Under the pieces are notes generated by a model that saw nothing but the letters and a program-made list of their open reading frames with translations, was not told the DNA's origin and did not search any database. Below are positions 35,211 through 43,974 of a stretch of DNA of 50,737 nucleotides, piece after piece. The number at the start of each line of letters is the position of its first letter. Positions within the stretch are counted from its first letter, which is position 1. The stretch is from Cetobacterium sp. UBA6069 (GTDB lineage: Bacteria > Fusobacteriota > Fusobacteriia > Fusobacteriales > Fusobacteriaceae). The translations under genes were made by a program, and so were the position numbers. The DNA is taken from contig DIXX01000076.1 of assembly GCA_002428805.1 (NCBI GenBank), positions 10,919-61,655 on the forward strand, in the 5' to 3' direction.

Positions 35211-35486
35211 ATGACAAAAAAAGAGTTTGCGAAAGTATTATTTGAGAAAGGTGTATTCTCTTCAAAAGCTGAAGCAGAAAGAAAATTAGATTCAGTTCTA
35301 GTTACAATAGAGGAAACTTTACAAGCTGGAGAAGAAATCAACTTCATCGGATGGGGAAAATTTGAAGTAGTTGAAAGACCAGAAAGAACAGGAAGAAATC
35401 CTAAAACTGGAGAAGAGATTAAAATAGAAGCTAAGAAAACTGTAAAGTTCAAAGCAGGAAAGTCTTTAGTAGACAAAATGAACTAA
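35211..35486 (+). CDS. HU family DNA-binding protein
   Basis: This 91-residue nucleoid protein of the HU/IHF family has N-terminal helices, then the beta-arm region INFIGWGKFEVVERPERTGRNPKTGEEI. The arm has the RNPKTGE tip with the intercalating proline, and the C-terminal helix follows (KFKAGKSLVDKM). It bends and compacts DNA as a dimer. Sequence alone does not separate HU from an IHF-like role. It is monocistronic, with its own promoter and terminator, and starts after AGGAGG. Confidence 0.95.
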   Translation: MTKKEFAKVLFEKGVFSSKAEAERKLDSVLVTIEETLQAGEEINFIGWGKFEVVERPERTGRNPKTGEEIKIEAKKTVKFKAGKSLVDKMN

Positions 35487-35497
35487 TAGTTCTTTGT

Positions 35498-35521
35498 AAA
35501 ACCGGGAGAAATCTCGGTTTT
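35498..35521 (+). terminator. Intrinsic terminator after the HU gene
   Basis: AAAACCG (35498-35504) pairs with CGGTTTT (35515-35521), with extra pairs inside, followed by a T-run. Confidence 0.88.
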
Positions 35522-35544
35522 TTTTATTTCTTTTAGAATTCCTA

Positions 35545-35573
35545 TTGACTTATTGATAAATATTAGCTATATA
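35545..35573 (+). promoter_or_regulatory. Promoter of the EF-G-like gene
   Basis: TTGACT (35545-35550), a 17-nt spacer and TATATA (35568-35573), about 43 nt ahead of the ATG. Confidence 0.65.
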
Positions 35574-35616
35574 AGTACTAATGTAAAAAATCTCTTAAAA
35601 AATAGGAGGAACAATT

Positions 35617-37677
35617 ATGATTAGTTATGAAATGAGTGAAATAAGGAATATAACTCTGTTAGGGCATCGTGGAAGTGGAAAAAGTAGTTTAGTGGAGGCC
35701 ATGCTATACATATCTAATACAACCTCTAAAATAGGAAGTGTAGACTCTGGAAACAGTATATCAGATTTTGATAAAGAGGAGATAAAACAAGGGTTTTCAA
35801 TCAATACATCAATTATACCCTTAGAATATTTAGGGCATAAATATAACATATTAGATACACCCGGATATTCAGATTTTACAGGAGAAGTATCTTCTGCTTT
35901 AGCGGTTTCAGGAGGGGCAGTTTTGGTAATAAATGGTGCTGCAGGAGTGGAAGTTGGAACAGAAAGAGCATGGAGAATGTTAGAAGAACTAGAAATACCT
36001 AGGGTTATTTTTATAAATAAAATGAACAAAGGAGTTCATGATTATCAAAAATTACTTCACGAATTGAAGGAAAAGTTTGGTAAAAAAGTTGCACCGTTTT
36101 GTATTCCGATAGGATTTGAAGAGGAGTTTAAAGGCTTTGTGAATGTTGTTGATTTAAAAGGAAGAATATTTAATGGCCAAACTTGTGAAGATGCTCCAAT
36201 ACCTGAAGATATAGATGTTTCAGAAGTGAGAGGACTACTATTAGAAGCTATTGCAGAAACTGATGAAAAGTTATTAAATAAATATTTTTCAGGAGAAGAA
36301 TTTACTGAAGAAGAGATAAGAAAAGGGTTGCATGATGGAGTTCTATCAGGAGAAATTGTTCCAATTATAATAGGATCTGCAAGCAATGGAATAGGAGTTA
36401 GAACGCTATTTCAGATAATGTATAACTATCTTCCTACTCCTCAAGAAGTAAATGAAGGAAGAAAAGTAGGATATAGTTTAAATACTGACAAAAAGATAGA
36501 GAGAAAAGTGGATATAAATGAGCCATTTTCAGCTATTATTTTTAAAACGATAGTTGATTCATATATGGGAAAAATATCTTTATTCAAAGTTAATTCAGGA
36601 AGAATAAAGAAAGATGATGAAGTGTTGATTTCAAATAAAAAAATTAAAGTTAAAGTTGGAAATATCTCGTTTTTCAGAGGAGCTAAACAAATAGCTGCTG
36701 ATGAGGTTAGGGCAGGGGATATTGGGGCTGTTACAAAGCTTCAAGAAGCTCAGACAGGGGATACGTTATGTGATAAGGAAAATCCAATTATCTATAATAC
36801 TATAGATTTTCCAAAACCTTGTCTATATATGTCAATTGTTCCAAAGGAAAAAAATGATGATGATAAATTAAGTGGAGCAATTCAAAGATTAATGGATGAA
36901 GATCCTTCGTTTTCTATTGGAAGAAATTTTGAAACGAAAGAGTTCATTATTGGGGGTCAAGGAGAAAAACACTTGAATATACTTTTAAATAAGCTTCAAA
37001 ATAAATTTGGAGTGAACGCTTTATTAAAAGAACCAGAAATCTCTTATAGAGAAACAATCAAAAATAGTGTTGAAGCTCAAGGGCGTCATAAAAAGCAATC
37101 CGGTGGAGCAGGGCAGTTTGGAGAAGTATTTATAAAATTTGAGCCTCATATAGATGAGTTCGATTTTAAAGATGAAATTCATGGAGGAGTTGTTCCTAAA
37201 ACTTATATTCCAGCAGTGGAAAAAGGATTGATAGAAGCAAAAATAAAAGGAAAATTAGCTGGATATCCAGTTATAAATATAAAAGCAACACTTTACGATG
37301 GTTCATATCATCCAGTAGATTCTAATGAACTATCTTTCAAACAAGCTGCAATTTTAGCATTTAGAAAAGGTATGGAAAGTGCAAGGTGTGTTTTATTAGA
37401 GCCGATAGTAAAGATGCAAATAATGGCTCCAGATGAGTATATAGGAGATATAATGGGGGATATGAATAAGAGAAGAGGGAAGATTTTAGGAATGGAACCC
37501 AAAGCCTATTCAGAACAACTTTTAACAGTTGAAGTACCAGAGAGTGAGATTTTGAAATATGCGATAGATTTAAAATCATTAACACAAGGCAGAGGAAGAT
37601 TTGAATACAATTTCTTAAAATATGAAGAACTTCAAGATAACTTAGCACAAAAGATAATAGATACAAAAAAAAGATAA
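35617..37677 (+). CDS. Elongation factor G-like GTPase (EF-G-2 type paralogue) with altered G motifs
   Basis: This 686-residue protein has the EF-G domain order: GTPase, domain II, then domains III-V ending with the IMGDMNKRRGKILGM stretch. P-loop GHRGSGKS (16-23) is intact. The motif DTPGH is DTPGY, with Tyr84 in place of the catalytic His, as in the EF-G-2 subgroup. The guanine-specificity motif NKxD reads NKMN (134-137), an Asp-to-Asn change. The switch I block RGIT reads QGFS. It is probably not the main translocase. It may be a slow GTPase or have a stress, recycling or regulatory role. It is monocistronic, with AGGAGG and ATG at 35617. Confidence 0.85.
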   Translation: MISYEMSEIRNITLLGHRGSGKSSLVEAMLYISNTTSKIGSVDSGNSISDFDKEEIKQGFSINTSIIPLEYLGHKYNILDTPGYSDFTGEVSSALAVSGGAVLVINGAAGVEVGTERAWRMLEELEIPRVIFINKMNKGVHDYQKLLHELKEKFGKKVAPFCIPIGFEEEFKGFVNVVDLKGRIFNGQTCEDAPIPEDIDVSEVRGLLLEAIAETDEKLLNKYFSGEEFTEEEIRKGLHDGVLSGEIVPIIIGSASNGIGVRTLFQIMYNYLPTPQEVNEGRKVGYSLNTDKKIERKVDINEPFSAIIFKTIVDSYMGKISLFKVNSGRIKKDDEVLISNKKIKVKVGNISFFRGAKQIAADEVRAGDIGAVTKLQEAQTGDTLCDKENPIIYNTIDFPKPCLYMSIVPKEKNDDDKLSGAIQRLMDEDPSFSIGRNFETKEFIIGGQGEKHLNILLNKLQNKFGVNALLKEPEISYRETIKNSVEAQGRHKKQSGGAGQFGEVFIKFEPHIDEFDFKDEIHGGVVPKTYIPAVEKGLIEAKIKGKLAGYPVINIKATLYDGSYHPVDSNELSFKQAAILAFRKGMESARCVLLEPIVKMQIMAPDEYIGDIMGDMNKRRGKILGMEPKAYSEQLLTVEVPESEILKYAIDLKSLTQGRGRFEYNFLKYEELQDNLAQKIIDTKKR

Positions 37678-37682
37678 AAAAT

Positions 37683-37716
37683 AAAAAGCTCGGAACTCAA
37701 AAGTTCGGAGCTTTTT
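37683..37716. terminator. Bidirectional terminator between the EF-G-like gene and corA
   Basis: AAAAAGCTCGGAACT and AGTTCGGAGCTTTTT pair with one G-G mismatch around a 5-nt loop (37683-37716). T-runs occur on both strands between convergent genes. Confidence 0.88.
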
Positions 37717-37721
37717 CAAAT

Positions 37722-38687
37722 TTAAAATAACTCTTTTTTAAATAAAATCCAAGTTATGAAAATTCCACATGCAACTGCAACTAAAACAACCCATAAGAAA
37801 CCAAAGCTGTCATTAGCAAAAGGAACACCGCCGACGTTCATTCCCCATAAACCTGAAACTACAGTAGGGATTGCGAAGACGATAGTTATTGATGTAAGCT
37901 TTTTCATAACAATATTTAAGTTGTTTGACATAACTGTAGAGAAAGCGTCTCTAGTACCACTCAAAATACTAGAGTAAACATTTGCCATTTCAATAGCTTG
38001 TTTCGTTTCGATAATTACATCTTCTAGTAACTCTAAATCATCAGGATATCTTTTAACTATTTCTGTTCTCATCATTCTTTCTAGAACTGCTTCATTAGAT
38101 TTTAGAGAAGTTGTAAAGTAAACCAAACTTTTTTCTAATTCTAGAAGCAACATAAGTTCCTGATTTCTAAGATTATTTTTTAATTGTCTTTCAATATTGT
38201 CACTAATTCTACCAATCTGCTTAAGGTAAAGTAAGAAATATGTAGAATTTCTAAATAGCATTTGTAGAATAAATCTAGTTTTTTTGAAAGTAAAGAAGCT
38301 TTTAATTCTTCCTTGAACAAACTCTTCAATAAGAGAAAGTTTAACAGTTGAAACAGTTAATATATGATCATTAAGTAGTATAATTCCTAAAGGAACTGTT
38401 GTAAAAGAACAACGGTTATTTTCATCGTGAATAGGAACATCAATAATAACTAGAATAATATCATCATCAATTTCCAAACGGGCCTTTTCCTCTTCATCCA
38501 GTGCTGCTCTAATATGTTCTTCAGGAATATCAAAACTATTCGTTACAACTTTAATTTCTTCTTCAGTAGGATTCGAGAGATGAATCCAAGTGTTTTTTTC
38601 AGTAAGCTTTTCAACTTCTAAAGTTTCAGAAATTGAAAAGAGTTTTTTTTCTAAAATATCATTATGACTTTTATAAATTTTTATCAT
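37722..38687 (-). CDS. corA: CorA family magnesium/cobalt transporter
   Basis: This 321-residue protein has a large cytoplasmic N-terminal domain (about 1-255) rich in acidic and helical sequence, then two C-terminal transmembrane helices. Between the helices sits the signature GMN in SGLWGMNVGGVP. CorA pentamers carry Mg2+, and some relatives carry Co2+, Ni2+ or Zn2+. The ATG follows TTAGGTGG. It begins 24 nt after dnaN with no clear terminator between, so the two are probably co-transcribed. Confidence 0.93.
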   Translation of the reverse strand: MIKIYKSHNDILEKKLFSISETLEVEKLTEKNTWIHLSNPTEEEIKVVTNSFDIPEEHIRAALDEEEKARLEIDDDIILVIIDVPIHDENNRCSFTTVPLGIILLNDHILTVSTVKLSLIEEFVQGRIKSFFTFKKTRFILQMLFRNSTYFLLYLKQIGRISDNIERQLKNNLRNQELMLLLELEKSLVYFTTSLKSNEAVLERMMRTEIVKRYPDDLELLEDVIIETKQAIEMANVYSSILSGTRDAFSTVMSNNLNIVMKKLTSITIVFAIPTVVSGLWGMNVGGVPFANDSFGFLWVVLVAVACGIFITWILFKKELF

Positions 38688-38711
38688 AGAACCACCTAAC
38701 TTTAAATTTTT

Positions 38712-39806
38712 TTAGTCTCTTAAAGCCAGAGGCATTAAAATATATTTGTAAGAGCTATTATCTCTTTCTGTAATTTCAAACATTGCTGAAGATGAGTTTC
38801 CTTTTATAAAAACATTTTTATTTAAATTTTCAATAAATTCAAAAAGGAATTTAACATTAAGAGAACATTTAAAATCATCTCCTAATTTTATCATATCAAC
38901 TTTTTGATTAATTTTAGCTTTTCCAGATGATGCTGAAATAGAAAGTTTTTTACCTTTGAACTCTAAAATAGCACCATTTTTTGATTCGTTACTTGTTCTA
39001 GCAACAGTTAAAACTTTTTTTAGAGCACTTTTAAAATCATTATAATTAAATTCCATCTCTTTACTGAAGCTATTTCCACAAAGAATAGCATCAAAGTTTG
39101 GGAATGGAAGAGTTGTTATCTTAGTTAAGAAATATGTATTTTCCCATAGGAAAATTAAGTTCTCCCCGCTAGCTCCAATAAGAATATCTTCATTTAAATC
39201 TTTTATAAGTTTACATAAAATGTTAACAGACTCAAGAGGAATAGAGAAGTCTTTATCTAATAGAGCGTTGTTGTCTGTTTTTAAGTATGTCAATCTATAT
39301 GAATCAGTTGAAACAAAAGAAATACGGTCCTGTCTAAAAAGTACTCTTATACAGTTGATAGCTAAATTTTCTGCAGAAGGAGCAACCGAGAATTTGGTTT
39401 TTTCTAAACTTTTGTATAACTCTTGTGGAGAGATTTTAGCGATTTCATCTATAACAGGTAACTTCAAATTTTCAGGGAAGTTATCATTATAAAGTAATGT
39501 AAATTCAGCTAGATGAATTGAAAGAATATCGTTTTTAGATGAAAGAGATATTACTTCATCATCTAAAAGTTTGATGTACTCTAAAGCTAAATTTGGCTTA
39601 AAGATAACTATACCATCTTCAATTGTTTCACAATGGATAGTCTTAATGTAGTTAACATCTAAATTTGTTCCTGTGAAAGTTACTTTACCGTTATTTGATT
39701 CTATTTTTAAACCTGAAATAATAGGTTTGATTGGATTATCTTTTAAGATATTAATAAATTCAGAGAAAATTTCAATTAAGTCATTTCTTCTAATATTAAA
39801 ATTCAT
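38712..39806 (-). CDS. dnaN: DNA polymerase III beta subunit (sliding clamp)
   Basis: This 364-residue protein has the three-domain beta-clamp plan and the typical C-terminal ending YILMPLALRD, where clamps carry a MPxRL-type hydrophobic groove. Segments such as FVSTDSYRLTYLK and SSGKAKINQKVD match the family. The clamp tethers replicative and repair polymerases to DNA. It is not beside dnaA, recF or gyrB here, so it may be the sole relocated dnaN or a second copy. The ATG follows AGGAGG. It precedes corA in a probable two-gene operon. Confidence 0.88.
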   Translation of the reverse strand: MNFNIRRNDLIEIFSEFINILKDNPIKPIISGLKIESNNGKVTFTGTNLDVNYIKTIHCETIEDGIVIFKPNLALEYIKLLDDEVISLSSKNDILSIHLAEFTLLYNDNFPENLKLPVIDEIAKISPQELYKSLEKTKFSVAPSAENLAINCIRVLFRQDRISFVSTDSYRLTYLKTDNNALLDKDFSIPLESVNILCKLIKDLNEDILIGASGENLIFLWENTYFLTKITTLPFPNFDAILCGNSFSKEMEFNYNDFKSALKKVLTVARTSNESKNGAILEFKGKKLSISASSGKAKINQKVDMIKLGDDFKCSLNVKFLFEFIENLNKNVFIKGNSSSAMFEITERDNSSYKYILMPLALRD

Positions 39807-39837
39807 AGGTTGCCTCCTAAAATTATTCTTTTTTAAA

Positions 39838-39866
39838 ATTATACACTATAAATAAGAGCCTTACAA
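39838..39866 (-). promoter_or_regulatory. Promoter of dnaN-corA
   Basis: On the minus strand TTGTAA (39866-39861), a 17-nt spacer ending in TG, and TATAAT (39843-39838), about 30 nt ahead of the dnaN ATG. Confidence 0.7.
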
Positions 39867-39875
39867 GAAATAAAA

Positions 39876-39905
39876 AAAGCCCAACTTAAAAATAAGTTAG
39901 GCTTT
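39876..39905 (-). terminator. Intrinsic terminator after potD
   Basis: AAAGCC(C)AACTTA and TAAGTT(A)GGCTTT pair over 12-13 bp (39876-39905). The odd position is a G-T wobble on the minus strand, followed by T7 there. Confidence 0.85.
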
Positions 39906-39909
39906 AAAA

Positions 39910-40938
39910 TTAATCGATTAAAACTTCTTGCCAGTATTTACTTTGAATATCTAATGTATTTTTAATATCTCTTAAAATCTCTGTCTGAGATAAATCTTCA
40001 ATAGTATATAAAGGCTCTACAGTTATTAACTCTCTAGCAGGAACATTTATAGATGGAACTCTTAAATGTTCAGCAATTAACTTATAGTTCTCAGGTCTTT
40101 GAATGAAATCTAAGAATTTATAAGCTGCTTCTTTGTTAGGAGCAGTTTTAGGAATAACAAATGAATCTATATACGCTGTTCCACCTTTTTCAGGTATAAC
40201 AAATTCAGTTTTTTCTAATTGTTCTTCAGTTAATTCATTTAAAACATTATCAGGGTAGCAATGAACAACCCAGAAATCTCCATTCGCAAAACCTTTTCCA
40301 AATGATTCAGAGTCAAATTTTGCAATGTTCTTTTTCCACCCTTTTACAACTTCTGCAGCAGCAGCGATAGCAGCTTCATCCTCTGTTGTTTGAGGATATC
40401 CTAGAGTACCTAGAGCTGATGTCATAACTTCTCTCATATCATCAAGTAGAGTCATTTTTCCTTTGTATTCAGGATTGTCGTAAATAGTAAAATCTCTTGG
40501 GAAATCTTTAACGTATTCTGTATTAACAGCTATCGTTGTAGCCCCCATAGCAAATGGGAATGCATAATCATTATTAGCATCAAAATATTGTAGTTTTTCA
40601 AAAACCATAGAATCTATATTTTTTAATGATGGTAATTTTGTTTTATCAAGCTTCTCAATCATTCCGTCATTCATTAAAATTTCAGCATAATCAGTTGAAG
40701 GAGTTAAAATATCATAACCAGTTCCTCCAGCTTTGATTTTAGCAAACATCTCTTCGTTTGATGAATAGATATCTTCAATTACTTTAATACCAGTTTCTTT
40801 TTGGAAATCTTCATAAATCTTAGCAGGAATATAGTCAGCCCATCCATAAAGATATAGAACATTTTCATTTTTTTGTTTTTCTTTACCACAAGAAAGAAGT
40901 AGAAAAACTAAAGATAGTAAAGTTAGTATTTTTTTCAC
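39910..40938 (-). CDS. potD: Spermidine/putrescine-binding lipoprotein, PotD-like
   Basis: This 342-residue extracytoplasmic substrate-binding lipoprotein has signal 1-16 and lipobox LLSC (Cys17). The mature protein begins near YLYGWADYIPAKIYEDFQKETGI, typical of PotD/PotF. Conserved binding-site surroundings follow (PSTDYAEIL, PFAMGATTIAVN, FVIPEKGGTAYIDSFVIPK). It would deliver polyamines to an ABC importer. No potABC genes flank it, so its partners are encoded elsewhere. The start is GTG at 40938 after GGGAGG. It is monocistronic, with its own promoter and terminator. Confidence 0.9.
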   Translation of the reverse strand: MKKILTLLSLVFLLLSCGKEKQKNENVLYLYGWADYIPAKIYEDFQKETGIKVIEDIYSSNEEMFAKIKAGGTGYDILTPSTDYAEILMNDGMIEKLDKTKLPSLKNIDSMVFEKLQYFDANNDYAFPFAMGATTIAVNTEYVKDFPRDFTIYDNPEYKGKMTLLDDMREVMTSALGTLGYPQTTEDEAAIAAAAEVVKGWKKNIAKFDSESFGKGFANGDFWVVHCYPDNVLNELTEEQLEKTEFVIPEKGGTAYIDSFVIPKTAPNKEAAYKFLDFIQRPENYKLIAEHLRVPSINVPARELITVEPLYTIEDLSQTEILRDIKNTLDIQSKYWQEVLID

Positions 40939-40978
40939 TTAAACCTCCCTAAAAATTTAAATTTTATAACCAATGAAA

Positions 40979-41007
40979 ATTGTATTATATTTTGTAAGTA
41001 TAGTCAA
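40979..41007 (-). promoter_or_regulatory. Promoter of potD
   Basis: On the minus strand TTGACT (41007-41002), a 17-nt spacer and TACAAT (40984-40979), about 40 nt ahead of the GTG start. Confidence 0.65.
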
Positions 41008-41061
41008 GTAAGAAATGAACTAGAGGGGATTATTTAACTAGAAAATAATAAAAAATTCATG

Positions 41062-41067
41062 TATAAT
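41062..41067 (+). promoter_or_regulatory. -10 box for the SpoU methyltransferase gene
   Basis: TATAAT at 41062-41067 is directly preceded by TG and lies about 38 nt before the GTG start. The -35 is weak (TAGAAA). Confidence 0.45.
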
Positions 41068-41105
41068 CTTAGGTAAAAGATATTGGAATTTTAGGAGAGA
41101 GAAAA

Positions 41106-41870
41106 GTGGATATAATAACAAGTAAAGACAATGAAGTTTATAAAAACTTAAAAAAGTTAAAAACGAAAAAATATAGAGATTCAGAAGGATTATTTTTAGC
41201 AGAAGGAAGAAAGTTTCTAGAGTTTAAAGAAACACCAAAGATAATTATTTTTAAAGAAGGGGTTGGAGAAGAGATTCTAGAGATGGCAAAAGGCCATGAT
41301 TGTAGAAAAATTATTTTAACTGAAAAACTGTTTAAAGAGTTAACATCTCAAGAAAACTCTCAAGGGGTGATAATTTGCTATAATTCAAAGATAAATGAAT
41401 TAGATAAAATAGAAGATAACATTATTGTTTTAAATAAAGTAGCTGATCCAGGGAATTTAGGGACGATAATAAGAGTTGCAGATGCTGCGGGGTTTAAAGA
41501 TATTCTATTAACAAAGGGAAGCGTAGATTGTTATAATGATAAAACAGTAAGAAGTAGTATGGGCTCGATTTTAAGTATGAATATCTCTTATATTCCTGAA
41601 AGTGAAGTTATAGAATTTTTAAAAGAAAAAGGGTATAAAATAATTGTAACAGCGTTAGAAAAAGATTCTATTCCATATACGAAAATGAAATTAGAAGAAA
41701 AAAATGCATTCGTTTTTGGAAATGAGGGAGATGGTGTTTCTCAAGATATAATACAATCGAGTGATGAAAAAGTAATAATCCCAATATACGGAAGTGCTGA
41801 ATCATTAAATGTTGCAATGGCGACTGGAATAATTTTATATGATGTAAGAAACAAATTAGAAAATAGATAA
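41106..41870 (+). CDS. TrmH/SpoU family RNA 2'-O-methyltransferase
   Basis: This 254-residue SPOUT-class methyltransferase has a short N-terminal substrate-binding domain (RKFLEF). The trefoil-knot domain carries motif 1 NKVADPGNLGTIIRVADAAG, motif 2 around FVFGNEGDGVS, and motif 3 IPIYGSAESLNVAMATGI. Such enzymes methylate ribose of tRNA or 23S rRNA. The target cannot be assigned from sequence. The start is GTG at 41106 with AGGAGAG ahead. It begins a plus-strand run that continues with a HAD phosphatase 19 nt later. Confidence 0.88.
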   Translation: MDIITSKDNEVYKNLKKLKTKKYRDSEGLFLAEGRKFLEFKETPKIIIFKEGVGEEILEMAKGHDCRKIILTEKLFKELTSQENSQGVIICYNSKINELDKIEDNIIVLNKVADPGNLGTIIRVADAAGFKDILLTKGSVDCYNDKTVRSSMGSILSMNISYIPESEVIEFLKEKGYKIIVTALEKDSIPYTKMKLEEKNAFVFGNEGDGVSQDIIQSSDEKVIIPIYGSAESLNVAMATGIILYDVRNKLENR

Positions 41871-41889
41871 AATTTGGGGGGAGTTTGAA

Positions 41890-42669
41890 ATGATTAAATT
41901 GGTTGTAACAGATATGGATGGAACTTTTTTAAATGATAAAAAAGAGTTTTCAGAAGAGTTTTGGAATATATTTGAAAAAATGGAAGAGAAAAATATAAAG
42001 TTTGTAGTTGCAAGTGGAAGACAATATCAAAATTTAAGAAAAAACTTTGATAAAATAAAAAATAAAATTGTTTTTATTGCTGAAAATGGAAGCTATGTTG
42101 TACAAAATGAACAGGAGATATATTCAAGGATTTTAACACCAGAAATGATAGAAAAATATGTCCAAATTGGAAGAAAAATACCAACTACAGATATTGTTCT
42201 TTGTGGAAAAAAATCAGCGTATATAGAATCGAAAAATCCAGAGTTTTTAAAAGAAGTTGAAAAATATTACGAAGAAAAAGAGATAGTAGAAAATCTTTTA
42301 GACATTAAGCACGATGAAATTATAAAAATTGCTTTTTGTGATTTAAGCGGAACAGAAGAACATGTTTATCCATTTCTAAAAAATGAGGTTGAGTGTCAAG
42401 TTGTTGTGTCTGGAGAAATTTGGCTAGATGTAAGTCATATAGAATCAAACAAAGGAATTGCGTTAGAGGCATTACAATTAGAATTAGGAGTTTCATATGA
42501 TGAAACAATGATATTTGGAGATTATTTAAATGATTATGAGATGCTGAAAAAAGGTAGATATAGTTATGCTATGGATAATGCACACGAAGAGATAAAAAAA
42601 ATCGCAAACTTTATTGCAAAAAGTAATAATGAAAATGGAGTGTTGGAAGAGCTAAAAAAGATTATTTAA
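41890..42669 (+). CDS. HAD-superfamily Cof-type phosphatase
   Basis: This 259-residue Cof/type IIB HAD hydrolase has motif I DMDGT (8-12), motif II serine in VVASGRQY, the motif III lysine in ESNKGIAL and motif IV GDYLNDYEML. The C2B cap lies between motifs II and III. Family members dephosphorylate sugar phosphates, pyridoxal phosphate or flavin nucleotides. The substrate here is unknown. The ATG follows GGGGGGAG. It is co-directional with the SpoU gene and the exported hydrolase gene. Confidence 0.88.
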   Translation: MIKLVVTDMDGTFLNDKKEFSEEFWNIFEKMEEKNIKFVVASGRQYQNLRKNFDKIKNKIVFIAENGSYVVQNEQEIYSRILTPEMIEKYVQIGRKIPTTDIVLCGKKSAYIESKNPEFLKEVEKYYEEKEIVENLLDIKHDEIIKIAFCDLSGTEEHVYPFLKNEVECQVVVSGEIWLDVSHIESNKGIALEALQLELGVSYDETMIFGDYLNDYEMLKKGRYSYAMDNAHEEIKKIANFIAKSNNENGVLEELKKII

Positions 42670-42693
42670 ATGACTAGTAAAGGAGGATTTTAA

Positions 42694-43974
42694 ATGAGAG
42701 GATTCTTAAAAGTTATATTGATGATAATTTTAACTGTTGAGATTTTTGCAGAGTATAAGTTTCCAATGAAAAACCCTTATGTAGCAACAATTATAGGAAG
42801 TTCAAAAATAATGACAGAGGGCATTCCAAATGAGGTTCCAATAAAAGAGTATGAAATTTTAATGGAAAGAAGCAAAAAAATACCTGATAATTTATGGTAT
42901 GATAAAGGCTTTAAATTTTCATTGAGTAAACAAAAAGGCCAAGCCCCACTAATATTTGTGCTATCAGGAACAGGATCAGCATATAATTCAACTAGAACTA
43001 AAAACTTTCAAAAGATATTTTATAATGCAGGATATCATGTTTTAACAGTGACATCGGTTTTTAATTCCAATTTTATTCTAAATGTATCTAATAGTAGGGT
43101 ACCAGGGGTTTTAATTCAAGATGGATTAGATTTATATAATGTTATGGGTGATATGCTAGATAAAGTGAAGTTAGAAGAAAATCTAGAGATAACTGACACT
43201 TATTTAATGGGATATAGCATGGGAGCAACTCACTCAGCAGTCTTGTCATATTTAGATTCAGTAGGAAAAGATTTTAATTTTAAAAGAGTCTATATGGTAA
43301 ATCCAGCTATAAATTTATATCATTCAGCTACGGTCTTAGATGAGATGCTTTCAAAAAATATAAAAGATAAGAGTGAGATTTCAAAAATAGTAGACGAAGT
43401 GATGGAAGCTGTGAAAAGAAATATATCTCCAAGTGATTTACAAATTACAGAGGAGAGTATATATTCAATTTTTGAAAAGCAAAAGTTATCAGATAAAGAG
43501 ATGGAACGATTGATTGGTTTAGCATTTAATTTAACTTCAATTGACTTGAATTATGTTGTAGATCAAATAAATGGAACACAGGTTTACTCTAAAAAGAAAC
43601 CTAAAAAATTTGATAGTATGTTTACATATTTTGAAGCAATTAATTTTGCTAACTTTAGTGACTATTTAAACAAATTAGCTTATCCATATTATTTGAAAAT
43701 ATTAGGTGGAGATTTAAAGTTTAATGATATGATTAAATATGGTGATTTAAGAATAATTAGAAATTATTTAGAAAAAGAAACTAAAATTGTGGCAGTAACA
43801 AATGAAGATGATTTTATTTTAGCAGAAAGAGATAAACAATTTATAAAAGATGTATTTAAAGAAAAGTCATTAATATATCCTGTAGGTGGACATTGTGGAA
43901 ATATGTTTTACCAAACGAATGTCGATAAGATGTTAGAGTTTTTAAAAACGGGGGTGTTTAAGGATGAACTATAA
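42694..43974 (+). CDS. Exported alpha/beta-hydrolase-like protein of unknown function
   Basis: This 426-residue protein has a signal peptide (about 1-19, ending near IFAE) and an alpha/beta-hydrolase-type domain. IFVLSGTG (87-94) may be the oxyanion strand. GYSMGA (S175) is a nucleophile elbow. A late GGHCGNMFYQ holds a candidate catalytic His. The intervening region is long and helical (residues 205-330). I recognise only a general serine-hydrolase fold; lipase or esterase activity in the periplasm is plausible. Its end overlaps mlaA by 11 nt, so the two are translationally coupled, which hints at a role in outer-membrane lipids. It starts after AAAGGAGG. Confidence 0.75.
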   Translation: MRGFLKVILMIILTVEIFAEYKFPMKNPYVATIIGSSKIMTEGIPNEVPIKEYEILMERSKKIPDNLWYDKGFKFSLSKQKGQAPLIFVLSGTGSAYNSTRTKNFQKIFYNAGYHVLTVTSVFNSNFILNVSNSRVPGVLIQDGLDLYNVMGDMLDKVKLEENLEITDTYLMGYSMGATHSAVLSYLDSVGKDFNFKRVYMVNPAINLYHSATVLDEMLSKNIKDKSEISKIVDEVMEAVKRNISPSDLQITEESIYSIFEKQKLSDKEMERLIGLAFNLTSIDLNYVVDQINGTQVYSKKKPKKFDSMFTYFEAINFANFSDYLNKLAYPYYLKILGGDLKFNDMIKYGDLRIIRNYLEKETKIVAVTNEDDFILAERDKQFIKDVFKEKSLIYPVGGHCGNMFYQTNVDKMLEFLKTGVFKDEL

